A stretch of 64,000 nucleotides of DNA from the NCBI GenBank assembly GCA_947172415.1, contig OX359197.1:2914001-2978000 (forward strand). The letters are read 5' to 3'. Origin of the DNA: Chondrosia reniformis. Taxonomy: Eukaryota > Porifera > Demospongiae > Chondrillida > Chondrillidae. The notes below the pieces were generated by a model, which saw nothing but the letters and a program-made list of their open reading frames with translations, had not been told where the DNA came from and searched no databases. Below, one piece after another: positions 49,270 to 60,890 of the stretch; position 1 is the stretch's first letter, and each line of letters starts with the position of its first letter. The position numbers were made by a program, and so were the translations under genes.

Positions 49270-50899
49270 AGTAGTTGTAGTACCAGTTTAACGTACTAGT
49301 TGTATGTATATACTAGTTTTAAGTAATAGTTCGATGTGTATGTACTAGTTATATTTACTAGTTGTATGTACTATTTATATAGACTAGTTAAATTTATATG
49401 TTCTATGTGATAGTTTTATGTACTAGTTATAATTACTAGTTGTTTGTAATAGTTGTATGTATTAGTTGTATGTAGTCGTTACTAGTTGTATGTAGTGGTT
49501 GTGTGTTTTAGTTGTATGCAGTGGTTATATGTTCTAGTTGTATGTACTGGTTATTTTTACTAGTTGTATGTACTAGTTGAAGGCACTGGTTGTATGTATT
49601 AGTTTTATGTACTATTTGTATGTACTAGTACTAGTTATATTTACTATTTCTAGGTACTAATTGTATGGAATAGTTGTGTATTCCAGATTTATGCACTAGT
49701 AACTAGTTATATGTACTAGTTACATGTACTAGTTGTATGTACTCGTTATTGGTTGTATGCACTCGTTACAAGTTGTATGTATTGATTGTAAGTCCCGGTT
49801 GTATGTACTAGCTTTGTGTAAAAGATATATGTACTCGTTCCTAGTTGTATGAACTAGTTTTATGTACTTGTTACTTCTTGTAAGTACTAGTTGTGTGTAC
49901 TAATTGTATGTAGTGTTTGTATTTACTAGTTACTACTTGTACGGTGCAGTTTATATACTAGTACTAGTTACAATTACCTGTTTTAGGTACTTGTTGTATG
50001 TACTAGTTTTATGTACTAGTACTAGTTATATTATTAGTTGCAGGTATAAGTTGTATGTATTAGTTTGTATGACTTAGTTGTATATTCTAGTTGGGCATTT
50101 TAATTGTATGTACTAGTTATATTCACTAGTTGTAGGTACTAGTTGTGTGTACTAATTGTATATATTAGTATTATGAACTAGTTGTGTGAACTAGTTGTAT
50201 GTACTAATAATTGTTATATTTACTATTTGTAGGAACTGGTTCTTTGTTCTAATTGTATATACTAGTTGAATGTACTAGGTGATTGTACTAGTTTGATGTG
50301 TATGTAGTAGTTATATTTCCTAGTTGTATGTACCAGTTAGATGTACTAGTTATATGTAATGGTTCTATGTAATAGTTGTATGTACTAGTTATGTTTACCA
50401 GTTGTAGGTGCCAGTTGTAGGTATTTTATGTGCCATAGCTAGTTGTATGTCCAAGTTGTGTGTTCTAGTTGTATTTACTAGTTGTATGTAATGGTTGTAT
50501 ATACTTGTTGTGTGTAATAGTTGTATGTACTGGTTGTATGTACTAGTTGTATGTACAATTTGTATGTATTACTACTAGTTTTATTTACTAGTCGTAGATA
50601 CTAGTTGTATGGAATAGTTTTGTGTACTAGATGTATGTACTAGTACCTAGTTATATGTAGCATTTGTATGTACCAGTTGTATATACTATTTGTATGTACT
50701 GGTAGTATTTACTAGTTGTATATACTGATTGTATGTACTAGTTGTATGTATTAGTTGCATGCACTCGTTATTAGTTGTATGATCTCATTACTAGTTGTAT
50801 GTACTGGTATTTTCTAGCTAAATGCACTAGTTGTTTGTAGGAGATGTATCTACTCGTTGCTAGTTGTATGTACTAGTGGTATGTACTAGTTGTATGTTC
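49270..50899 (-). repeat. 13-bp minisatellite, inverted orientation, to the switch point
   Basis: TGTATGTACTAGT variants up to TTGTATGTTCA, where unit orientation reverses to AGTAGTACATCCAC without intervening sequence. Confidence 0.9.
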
Positions 50900-50933
50900 A
50901 AGTAGTACATCCACCTAGTTCATTCAACTAGTA
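50900..50933 (+). repeat. Short + oriented satellite after the switch
   Basis: About 34 bp of + oriented units (CTAGTTCATTCAACTAGTA) between the orientation switch and the orphan insert. Confidence 0.75.
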
Positions 50934-51198
50934 TCGACTCTTGTTGGCCGTCAATTTTTCAAGGCCATATCTCGTAGAAAACGTTTTTGCGCAAGCTTTA
51001 CGTTACATAGTATTAGTAAGGGTGGTTTTTAAGTCCAGTTTGTTCATTCACTGTTTTACGCTAAGGAAGAGAAAGCTAATTTTAAGCTAGAAAACGAAAG
51101 CTAGCCGAACGTCCGCCATTTTTTACAAGACTACGAACAGGAAGCCATGCATTAACATAATTGATGAAAACATTATAGGGGTGTCTCCGGTGCCCCAA
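50934..51198. other. Orphan 265-bp insert near the satellite switch
   Basis: Unique sequence from TCGACTCTTGTTGGCC to GTGTCTCCGGTGCCCCAA, flanked by CAACTAGTA on both sides (50925-50933, 51199-51207). Since that is also satellite sequence, it is weak evidence for a duplication. AT-rich middle with GCTAATTTTAAGCTAG and GAAAGCTAGC; no coding frame or known motif recognised. Confidence 0.6.
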
Positions 51199-51589
51199 CA
51201 ACTAGTACATACAATTAATATAACCATTAGTTCATAGAACTAGTACAAACAACTAGAACAACTAGTACATACAACTAGTACATAGAACTAGTATCAACCT
51301 AGCACCTAGTATAACTAGTACTAGAACCTACAACTAGTACATAGAGGTAGGACATCCAGCTAGTTCACATAACTAGTACATATACTACTAGTACCTTTAC
51401 CTAGTACATAGACATATAACTAGTACATATAAATAGTACATAAAAATAGTACTTACAACTATTACAAAGAATTAGTAGATACAACTAGTACCTACCTAGC
51501 ACCTAGTATAACTAGAACTAGAACCTACTACAAGTACATAGAGCTATTACATACAGCTAGTTCAAATAACTAGTATATATACCTAGAAC
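51199..51589 (+). repeat. 13-bp minisatellite, + orientation
   Basis: ACTAGTACATACA variants with two composite blocks (about 51290 and 51490). The last 13 bases, ATATACCTAGAAC (51577-51589), are duplicated at 54625-54637. Confidence 0.9.
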
Positions 51590-52003
51590 GAAATGATAGG
51601 GGGTAATTTTAGTTGCGTTCATTATGAAAGATAAGTTTATTGGAGCTATCAGCAACAAAATTGAGCTAGATTGAACGTTTCGACCTGTAGGTCTTCATCA
51701 GCAGTAATGAGGAATAGGATTACAGAGTTGGTTTAAATAGAGGAAAGGTGACAGGAGTTGAAAAATTGAATAAGATAAAATAATTAAAGTAGAATAAAAA
51801 AAAAATAAAAAAAAATCTTGTCAAATGAAAAATCAATTGTTAGTGTTAATTGAAGGTATAATGTCATTCCAGATGGGGTCAAGTGACATGCCTTGGTCCA
51901 GGTTCATGCATCTGCTGGTTTATATGTACATTGCTTCTTTGATCTTTCTTCTTGTCTTGTGTTGTTCTCTCTGGAGTACCTCAGCATTTTCCCATTTGAT
52001 GAT
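51590..52003 (-). repeat. Inverted terminal module of the PLE
   Basis: 51626-52003 is the reverse complement of about 54242-54624, including the end of the GIY-YIG coding part and the tail hairpin. 51590-51625 is the reverse complement of about 52041-52078. It amounts to an inverted tail-to-head junction of a tandem PLE. It yields an open frame on the plus strand that is not a gene. Confidence 0.85.
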
Positions 52004-52117
52004 ATTTTGTTGCTGATAGCTCCAATAAACTTATCTTTCATAAGGAACGCAACTAAAATTACCCCCTATCATTTCATCAAAAGATCAGAGCAAGCTACAA
52101 TTTCAACCATCTACAAA

Positions 52118-54417
52118 ATGAGGAATATTACAGGTAGGATTGCAAGGAACAAGAACCATCTCATTTTCTTAGCCAGATGCAAGAAACATAACCTCATTCC
52201 AAGGGGACTGAGAGTGACTCTACCAATAAAGACCACAAGAGCAGCATCTCAAGCAATAAAGACAAGTTATGTACTACTTGGAGAATGTACCAAAATGGCA
52301 TGCCGGAAGGAGATTCACCTCCAAAGAGAAAGACAGCAACTACATCCAAAGGTATTGCTAGTCCTGGATCAAGAGGAGTTCAGACAAATGGAGAAATGGA
52401 TTAATGAATATGAAGAAAGATGCTACCATGAATGCCGAGAAAAACAACTAAAGAAGTTTGACACTCTCATCCTTGAAAGCCAGCAGCAGTTGGCTACCAA
52501 GAAGTTGGTGAAGAACTACAGTTCCAGACAACTGGACAAAATTGAAGAAGAAGTGCTGGCCCTGGGACTGAATTTTGCCATTACTCCCAAAGCTATACCA
52601 ACTCAAGAAATTGTGACAAGAACAGAAGCAATTTCCAGAACAATGAATGCCAACCAAGCACAAGACTTAAAGAGTAGGGTGAAGTGGTGCCTCAAGCACT
52701 GTAAACAGCCAAAAACCAACTTAACTAGACAACAGATGAAAGCCATACAAAGACTGAAAGGAGACGAAACAATAAAGATCTTACCAGCTGACAAAGGGAG
52801 GACAACAGTCATCTTGGACAGTACTGAATATCACCAGAAAATGGAAGGTTTGTTGCAGGATGGAACATACAAGAAGTTGAAGAATGACCCAACTCTGAAG
52901 ATCACCAAGGGACTGAACCAGATGCTGAGAAAACTAGAAGACAAACACCTGATGGACAGGAACACAAGATTGAAACTAGCACCTTCACAGAATCGCCCAC
53001 CTCAAATGTATGGCCTCCCAAAGATTCACAAGCCAGACAGACCAATGAGACCAATTGTGTCATCTATTGGATCACCAACATACTAACTGGCCAAAGAACT
53101 GACACGGATCCTTTCCCCACTTGTGGGTAACAGTCCACACCACATAACTAACTCATCTCAATTTGCTCAACTCATTGCAGGTACATCAGTTGGAGAAAGT
53201 GACAAAATGGTCAGTTTTGATGTCAAGAGCCTCTTCACGAAAGTACCAGTGAAAGAAGCAGTGTCGAGGATATCCTCCCTCCTGGACAGAGACACCACAT
53301 TGGGGGAAAGAACCAACCTACCACCAAGAGTCATAATTGAAATGATAGAAAAAGTTCTTTCAACGAACTACTTCCAACTAGGAACAGACTTTTATGAACA
53401 GACAGAAGGGGCAGCAATGGGTTCCCCCCTCTCCCCAGTTCTAGCCAACCTATATATGGATTTTTTTGAGGAAATGGCCATTGATACAGCCACACACAAG
53501 CCAACACTTTGGATATGGTACGTAGACGACACTTTTGTTATTTGGACACATGGTGACAGTGAACTACAAGCCTTCCTTGGACACCTCAATTCACTGAGAG
53601 AATCCATACAGTTCACCATGGAAGAGGAGGAACAAGGACAGCTACCATTCTTGGATGTCCTCGTCAAGAGGAAAGGAAGCAACCTAACCACAAGTGTCTA
53701 CAGGAAACCGACCTCCACTGACGGCTATCTCAATTACCAGTCTAACCACCACCCAGCCATCAAACTCGGGACAATCACCTGTCTGAGGAAGAGAGCACAC
53801 AACATATGTTCACAAGAGAACCTACAGGAGGAACTACAACATCTACAGAGTGTCTTCAAAAAGAATGGCTACCCTAGGACCATCATCCAGAGAGTTCTGA
53901 GGAAACAGAAAAGCACACAAGCAGACCCAAGTAATGAGGATAAGAAGATTCTGAGCCTACCATACATCAGAGGTCTCAGTGAGAATCTACAGAGAACCTG
54001 TAGACCCCAGTCACAGTAGTGCACAAGTCCAACAGCACACTCAGGTGCATCCTAATGAAGGTCAAGACACCAATCAGCAGAGACCAAGCCAAGGGAGTCA
54101 TTTACAGGATCCCATGCGAATGTTGCCAAGAGTACATTGGAGAAACATCAAAAAGTATTCATGAAAGAATAGCTGAACATAGGAGATCAGTAAGGAGAGG
54201 CGACACAAACAACTCAATAGCTGTACATGTTCAAACAACAGACCATATCATCAAATGAGAAAATGCTGAGGTACTCCAGAGAGAACAACACAAGACAAGA
54301 AGAAAGATCAAAGAAGCAATGTACATACAAACCAGCAGATGCATGAACCTGGACCAAGGCATGTCACTTGACCCCATCTGGAATGACATTATACCTTCAA
54401 TTAACACTAACAATTGA
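52118..54417 (+). pseudogene. PLE polyprotein (RT + GIY-YIG), three lesions
   Basis: The first ATG after the inverted module is 52118. One frame runs to 54019 with a single TAA at 53084-53086 (after SPTY). N-terminal region: basic, with KHNLIPRGLRV and a Glu-rich helical part. RT motifs: LGLNFAITPKAIP, LPADKGRTTVIL, YGLPKIHKP, RPIVSSIGSPTY, FDVKSLFTKVPV (motif A), GAAMGSPLSPVLANLYMD (motif B), YVDDTFVIW (motif C, 53519-53530), FLDVLV and SVYRKPTSTDGYLNY. A frameshift near 54017 leads to GIY-YIG: GVIYRIPCECCQEYIGETSKS, ERIAEHRRSVRRGDTNN and HVQTTDH, with the PLE Cys/His pattern. A TGA at 54256-54258 replaces what should be Trp, and the end is TGA 54415-54417. It acts in target-primed reverse transcription. 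It is the least damaged PLE here. Confidence 0.92.
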
Positions 54418-54624
54418 TTTTTCATTTGACAAGATTTTTTTTTATTTATTTTTTATTCTACTTTAATTATTTTATCTTATTCAATTTTTCAACTCCTGTC
54501 ACCTTTCCTCTATTTAAACCAACTCTGTAATCCTATTCCTCATTACTGCTGATGAAGACCTACGGGTCGAAACGTTCAATCTAGCTCAATTTTGTTGCTG
54601 ATAGCTCCAATAAACTTATCTTTC
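54418..54624 (+). other. PLE 3' tail with hammerhead-like hairpin
   Basis: T-rich stretch, TATTTAAACC, then CTGATGA (54549-54555), a GACC-TACG-GGTC stem and GAAACG (54569 on). It ends CAATAAACTTATCTTTC, which contains AATAAA. The core is hammerhead-like, but there is an extra A before stem II and no matching stem I or cleavage site. Confidence 0.6.
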
Positions 54625-55082
54625 ATATACCTAGAACATACAATTAGAACATATAACTAGTACATACAACTAGTAACTGGTATATACAACTAGTACATTC
54701 AACTTGTATATACAATTAATACATACAACTATTAATGAGCACATGCAACTAGTACATTCAACAAGTACATACAACTAGTACATAAAACTATGACATACAA
54801 CTAGTACATACAACAAGTACTTATAACTAGAACATACAAATAGCATATACAACTAGTACATACAACTAGAACATACAATTAGTAACTACAACTAGGAAAT
54901 ATAACTAGTACTTTCAACAATTATATACACCTAGTACATACAGCTACTCCCTACAACTAGTAAATATAACAAGTACTAGTTCATACAACTAGTACGTGCA
55001 ACAAGTACATAAAACCAGTACATACAACTTACATACAACTAATATTACCACTAGTACATATAGAATATATAGAATACATAGA
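54625..55082 (+). repeat. 13-bp minisatellite, + orientation
   Basis: ACTAGTACATACA variants beginning with the right copy of the PLE target-site duplication. No gene. Confidence 0.9.
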
Positions 55083-56329
55083 AGTCTGTCAGGATAAAGC
55101 CTTTTGGTCTAACAATGTCTCCAATAAAGCAGTCACAGCTGTTCATTTAGTAGAGCTCTTTAACTACCTTATTGACAACATTTATGTATGTGTAGATGGT
55201 TCTGTATTTAAGCAAGGTGTAGGTATTCCTATGGGTACTGACTGTGCCCCTGTAGTTGCTAATCTTTTTCTGTTTGCCTATGAGTATGAGTTTATGAAAG
55301 GACTACTTAAGGATAACATCACCTTAGCTATTAAATTTTCCAATACTTATAGGTATATTGATGACCTTTTATGTATTAACAACAAGGATTTTGAACTGTC
55401 AATTAGTGATATTTATCCCAAAGATCTTATTCTTAAAAAGACAAATACCAGCCCTTGGAAAACCCCCTTTTTAGACTTAGATATAACCATTACTAACAAT
55501 CAATTTATCACTAAAGTATATGATAAGCGAGAGGACTTTAACTTTGATATAGCAAATTTCCCCCATTAAGATAGTAATATTCCTAATACCCCAGCCTATG
55601 GTGTCTTTATTTCACCACTAATTAGGTATTCCAGAATATGTAGTGACTTCTCCAGTTTTCGGTTTAAAAGTTTGCATTTATGCAGTAGGCTTATTAAACA
55701 GGGTTACAAATACTTTAAGCTAAAATCAACCTTTAAAACCTTCCTATCCCGGCAGCCTCTAGTTAGAATCAAGTATAAGCAAAAAGTAGTTAGTATGCTT
55801 AAAGGCTATCTTGTATTACCCCACCTCCAAAGAAATGTTACTACTAGAAGACCTAAAGGTAGACTTATGTAATATGTCCTACTTGTGTCAATAGTTATGC
55901 TGAGTCTGTTTTACCTATAAGCAAGATTACTAATAGATTTATAATTAATTCATAAAATTAATTAGACCTACATTCCTTTCATAAAATTAAATTTCATCAT
56001 GTGTCTTAGTTAACAGCTTATTTAACTTTTGGCGCCAAAATAGTGTCTATAAGGCCCCTAGATTTAGCATAGAGAGCCAAGGATTCACAGAAGATCAAGA
56101 TAAAGAAAAAGACAAAGACTCCCAGGATCACTGATGAAGGGGGGAATTCCCAGAAATGGCCGGCTGACCCAGTGGAGAAGAAGATGAAAGAAGGGAAAAG
56201 AAGAGGGAAAAGAAGGAAGAAAAGACTCCTGTATCTTCATCTAAAGCTCTCTTTAGGTTTAGTCACTTATAGGCTCTTTTTACAGAATAGCCATATAGCA
56301 CGTAGGAAAATGGTATATTAGATTTTTCA
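55083..56329 (+). mobile_element. 5'-truncated PLE of a second family (possibly Naiad-like)
   Basis: RT fragment (55083-55872) followed by about 450 bp of AT-rich tail. The tail carries GGCGCCAAAA, TCAAGATAAAGAAAAAG and CTGATGAAG...CCCAGAAATGG. The tail alone occurs inverted at 2731-2970; the RT alone occurs inverted at 20626-21106. The 3' end lies at about 56329, before CATACAACTAG. Confidence 0.75.
55090..55872 (+). pseudogene. PLE-type RT, C-terminal half
   Basis: Starts inside the RT: CQDKAFWSNNVSNKAVTAVH, LFNYLIDNIYVCVDGS, GIPMGTDCAPVVANLF (motif B), KFSNTYRYIDDLLCINN (YIDD codons 55354-55365), DIYPKDLILKKTNTS and FLDLDITI. Then KVYDKREDFNFDIANFPH, one TAA (55567-55569), SNIPNTPAYGVFISPLIRYSR, SRLIKQGYKYFKL and a basic C-terminus ending at 55870. 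Unlike the other PLE here, no GIY-YIG follows the RT. That is compatible with the permuted Naiad/Chlamys type, whose nuclease is N-terminal, but the N-terminus is missing, so this cannot be tested here. Confidence 0.75.
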
Positions 56330-56837
56330 TACAACTAGTACATACAACTAGAACATACAACTAGTAGATACAACTAGTTACCTACAACTAGTATATACAA
56401 CTAGTAACTACAACTAGTAAATATAACTAATACTTCAACAATTACATACACCTAGTACATACACCTTGTACCTACAACTAGTAAATGTAACTTGTACTTT
56501 CGACAAATACATACACCTATATAGTATATGCAACTAGTACATACAACTAGTACATATAACTAGTACATACACATATAACAAATACATATAAATAGTAACA
56601 TACAAATATACATATAACTACTCCATACAACTAGAACATATGACTAGTATATACAAGTGGTACATACAAATTGGAAACACAACTAGTACACACAACTACT
56701 ACCTACAAGTAGTATATACAACTAGTACATGCAATTAGTAACTACAACTAGTAAATATAACTAGTAAATATAACTAGTACTTTCAACAATTACATACACC
56801 TCTTATATACAACTATACATATAACTTCTACATACAA
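56330..56837 (+). repeat. 13-bp minisatellite, + orientation
   Basis: ACTAGTACATACA variants ending in TTCTACATACAA (56826-56837), the left copy of a 12-bp duplication. Confidence 0.9.
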
Positions 56838-56991
56838 TAATGGAATAAGGATTTCTTCTAACTGCGACAAACTTATCTTTGTAAAGGTTCATCTTTCGAC
56901 TTTTAGAGCGTCTAGAGACCCAGTTTTTTCCGATTCTTCTGTCTTCCAAACGTTTCGACCCTGGGGGTCTTCTTCAGTCACTTTACAAAGA
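56838..56991 (-). mobile_element. 154-bp solo PLE terminus with own TSD
   Basis: Flanked by perfect 12-bp repeats TTCTACATACAA (56826-56837, 56992-57003). Contents: inverted 5' start (TAATGGAATAAGG...), inverted tail (minus-strand CTGAAGAAGACCC...GGGTCGAAACG), and a direct tail end (TTTACAAAGA). This is the same terminal module as the left end of the 111-4536 element, but alone and bounded by its own duplication. It has no coding capacity. Confidence 0.85.
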
Positions 56992-59454
56992 TTCTACATA
57001 CAACCATAACATACAACAAGTACACACAAGTGGTAGATACAACTAGGACACACAAATACACAAACAACTGCTACCTACAACTAGTAAATATACCAAGTAC
57101 TATTACATAAAACTAGTTCAGACAACTAGTAGATATAACTGGTACTTTCAACTAGTACATAGAACAAGTACATAAAATGGGTTTATATAACTAGTTCATA
57201 CAACTAGTACATACAACTAGTACATAAAATTAGTACCTACAACTAGTACATACAACTAATTTACACAACTGGTACATACAATTAGTACATACATCTAGGT
57301 ACTAGGTACTACCTAATACCTAGTATATATAACTACTACTAGAACCTACAGCTTGTACTTATAACTGGTACATTCAACTAGTACATACAACTAGTACATA
57401 CAAGTAGTACATGAACTAGTACATACAACTAGTACATACAACTAGTACATGCAACTAGTACATACAACTAGTACATACAACTAGTACACACATGTAGTTA
57501 ATACAACTAGTTCACACAACTAGTACAAACAACTAGTACTCTCAGCTAGTACAAAAAGGTAATGCAAACAACTAGTACCTATCTAGTACTAGTTTAACTA
57601 GTACAAGAACCTACAACTAGTACCCACAACTAGTACATTTACCTAGTACATATAACTAGTTCATACAACTAGTACATACAACTAGTACATAAAATTAGTA
57701 CCTACAACTAGTACATACAACTAATTTACACAACTGGTACATACAATTAGTACATACATCTAGGTACTAGGTACTACCTAACTCCTAGTATATATAACTG
57801 CTACTAGAACCTACAGTTTGTACTTATAACTGTTACATTCAACTAGTACATACAACTAGTACATACAACTAGTACATACAACTAGTACATATAAGTAGTA
57901 CATGCAACTAGAACACCCAACTTGTACGTAAAAATAGTTCATACAACTAGTACATAAAACTAGGACATACAACTAGTACATACAACCAGTACATACAACT
58001 AGTACATACAACTAGTACATACAAGTAGTACATGCAGCTAGAACATGCAACTTGTACGTAAAAATAGTTCATACAACTAGTACACACAATTAGGACAAAT
58101 AGCTAGTAAATACAACTAGTACATATAACTAGAACATTCAATTTGTACTTAAACCTAGTAGTTACACATATATCTAGTATATATAAATAGTACATACAAC
58201 TAGTACAAACAACTAGTACATACAACTAGTACACAAAACTAGTACCTGCAACTAGTACACAAAACTAGTACAGATAACTAGTACATATAACTAGTTGTTA
58301 TAACTAGTACATAAAACTAGCATCTAGTACAAACAACTAGAACCTTCCTAGTACCTAGTATAACTAGTACTAGAACATACAACTAGTGCATACAACTACT
58401 ACATACAATTAGTACATACAACTAGTACATTAAACTTGTACCTACCTAATACCTAGTATAACTAGTACTAGAACCTACACCCTTTAAATATAACTTGTAC
58501 ATACAACCAGTACATGCAACTAGTACATATAACTAGTACCTACAACTAGTACATAAAATTAGTACATGCAACTAGTACATATAACTAGTTGACACCATTA
58601 CTACATATAACTTGTACTTACATGTATAACTAGTACATACATATAGTACATACAAGTGGTACTTACAGCTAGTACTTACAACTAGTACACACAATTAGTA
58701 CATACACCTAATTCACACATATAATACATACAATTAGTACCTACAATTAGATACTAGAACATACACCTAGGACATACAAATAATACATACAACTAGTACA
58801 TTCAACTAGTACCTACCTAATACCTAGTATATATAACTAGTAGTAGAACCTACAGCTTGTACTTATAACTGGTACATTCAACTAGTACATATACCTAGTA
58901 TATACACATTTAACTAGTACATATAAATAGTACATACAACTAGTCCATAAAACTAAAACATACAACTAGTACATACCACTAGTACATACAAGGAGTACAT
59001 ACCACTAGTACATACAAGGAGTACATGCAACTAGTAAACACAACTTGTGTGAACAACTAGTTAATACTAGTACATACAATTAGTACACACAATTAGTACA
59101 AACAGCTAGTAAATACAACTATTTCATATAACTAGAACATTCAACTAGTACTTATACCTATTACATATACATATAACTTGTACATATAAATAGAACTTAC
59201 AACTAGTCCATACAACTAGAACATACAACTAGTATATACAACTAATACATACTAGTAGTCCATACAACTAGGACACACAACTAGTGCATTCACCTAGTAA
59301 ATACAACTAGTACAAACAGCTAGTACATACAACTAGTACCTACCTAGTACCTAGTTTTACTACTACTAGAACCTACAACTAGCACATACAATTAGTACCT
59401 AAAACTAGTACATACAACTAGTACACAAAACTATTACACACAACTACAAAACTA
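56992..59454 (+). repeat. 13-bp minisatellite, + orientation
   Basis: ACTAGTACATACA variants. The stretches at about 57185-57400 and 57650-57865 are near-identical copies 465 bp apart. Composite blocks near 57300, 57580, 57780, 58335, 58450, 58820 and 59340. No gene. Confidence 0.92.
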
Positions 59455-59862
59455 GTAAAGGGATTCCGAGGAGTCTCAGCAACACAATTTTATTATCAAA
59501 TTTGAACGTTTCCACCCGAAGGTCTTCATCTACAAACCAGGTTTAAATTGGGAAGGTGACAAAGAATGAGTAATGATGTAATGCCACATAATGAATAGAA
59601 GTAAATTACTGTGTTAGTTAATAATGTCATTCGAAATTGGATCTAAATGTAAACCTGAATCCATTTTAATACAGGGAGTCTTCTAAATCAGTATTGCTTC
59701 TTTAATCTTTCTCTTTAGTCTGAGGGTCTCCTGGGTTATAATGGTTGCTTGGTCCCATGCGATGTCATGTGCAGTATTCATGATATAAACAGCTATAGAA
59801 TTGTCTGTGTCCATTCTACATACAGACCTCTTGTGTACCTTCACTATGTAACTATGTAACTA
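59455..59862 (-). pseudogene. PLE GIY-YIG C-terminus and tail
   Basis: The minus strand reads VHKRSVCRMDTDNSIAVYIM, then NTAHDIAWDQATIITQETL and RLKRKIKEAI, the second half of a PLE GIY-YIG nuclease. This is followed by a tail with GATGAAGACC...GGGTGGAAACGTTC and TTGTGTTGCTGAGACTCC, related to the tail at 54540-54620. RT and the GIY half are missing. A stop interrupts the helix after KEAILI. It looks like a 5'-truncated insertion of a relative of the 51590 element. Confidence 0.75.
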
Positions 59863-60329
59863 GAAAGTAGTACATACAACTTGTATATAGCACGAGTACA
59901 TAAAAGTGGTATATACAACTACTACATAAACAAGAAACTAGTACATATAAGTATTATATAGCTAGTACATACAATTATTATATACATACAACTAGTACAT
60001 ATAACTAGTACATACAAATAGTATATACAATGAGTACATACAACTACTACATCCAACTACTACATACGACCAGTACCTACAACTAGTAAATATAACTAGT
60101 ACTTGTACCTACAATTAGTACATTAAACTAGTAAATACAACTAGTATATATATACAACTAGTACATACAACTAGTACAAAAATTAGTACGTACAACTTGT
60201 TCATACAACTAGTAACTAGTACATATAACTAGTACATGCAACTAGTACATACAACTAGAGCATACAACTAGTACATACAACTAGTTCATAAAACTAGTAC
60301 ATGCAACTAGTATATACAACTAGTACATA
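59863..60329 (+). repeat. 13-bp minisatellite, + orientation
   Basis: ACTAGTACATACA variants. The last eight bases AGTACATA (60322-60329) recur at 61076-61083, flanking the next element. Confidence 0.9.
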
Positions 60330-60498
60330 TAAGATCTAAAGCTGATCTTAAAGCATCGATGTCATCATCATCATTTAACTCTGGGTATTACCCCTGCCCA
60401 CTCATGTCCCCTGAGGAGCGCAATGAGCTAATGGGCGGAACCGAAGTTCGCTTGATGGGAACCAGAGTCTCCCACTAGCCACTCAAAAAGATGGTCAA

Positions 60499-60543
60499 GC
60501 CATAGACAGCTGTTTCGTCCTTATTAGGACTCATCAGTATTGC
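60499..60543 (-). ncRNA. Type I hammerhead ribozyme (family 2, minus)
   Basis: Minus-strand order: GCAAUA (60543-60538), CUGAUGA (60537-60531), GUCC-UAAUAA-GGAC (60530-60517), GAAA (60516-60513), CAGCUG, UC with cleavage expected after 60505, UAUGGC (60504-60499). The core is complete. Stem I has one A-G mismatch relative to the plus-strand copy, so it may be weaker. Confidence 0.82.
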
Positions 60544-60890
60544 ATACAATGGAAGTTAGAGTGGCTAGTCTGCTAATAAGTACTCCAAGAAGCTAAAAAG
60601 CTTGTGGTTTCCTTATCAGCAGATAAGGGATACAGCCAAAAGTGTGGCTGACCACTAGTAAGGAAAAAATAGGGGAACTTTAAGATCTAAAGCTGATCTT
60701 AAAGCATCGATGTCATCGTCACCATTTAACTCTGGGTATTACCCCTGCCCCCCTATTTCCCCTATTCTTTTCATACTAGTGGTCAGCCACACTTTTGGCT
60801 GTATCCCTTATCTGCTGATAAGGAAACCACAAACTTTTTAGCTTCTGGGAGTACTTATTAGCAGACTTGCCACTCTAACTTTCATCGTAT

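Larger units (their letters stand above)
51590..54624 (+). mobile_element. Near-intact Penelope-like element, 13-bp TSD
   Basis: A 3.0-kb PLE flanked by perfect 13-bp duplications ATATACCTAGAAC, which fixes its ends (GAAATGATAGG... to ...CTTATCTTTC). Order: inverted copy of the 5' start (51590-51625), inverted copy of the 3' tail (51626-52003), a direct copy of the last tail bases (52004-52040), the 5' start (52041-52080), the coding region, then the tail. The left end is thus an inverted terminal module, as described for PLE pseudo-LTRs. Confidence 0.9.

Noticed and set aside
51825-52016. Plus-strand open frame MKNQLLVLIEG in the PLE left end
   Set aside because: It is the antisense of the duplicated GIY-YIG tail; the same frame appears inverted at 54231-54425.
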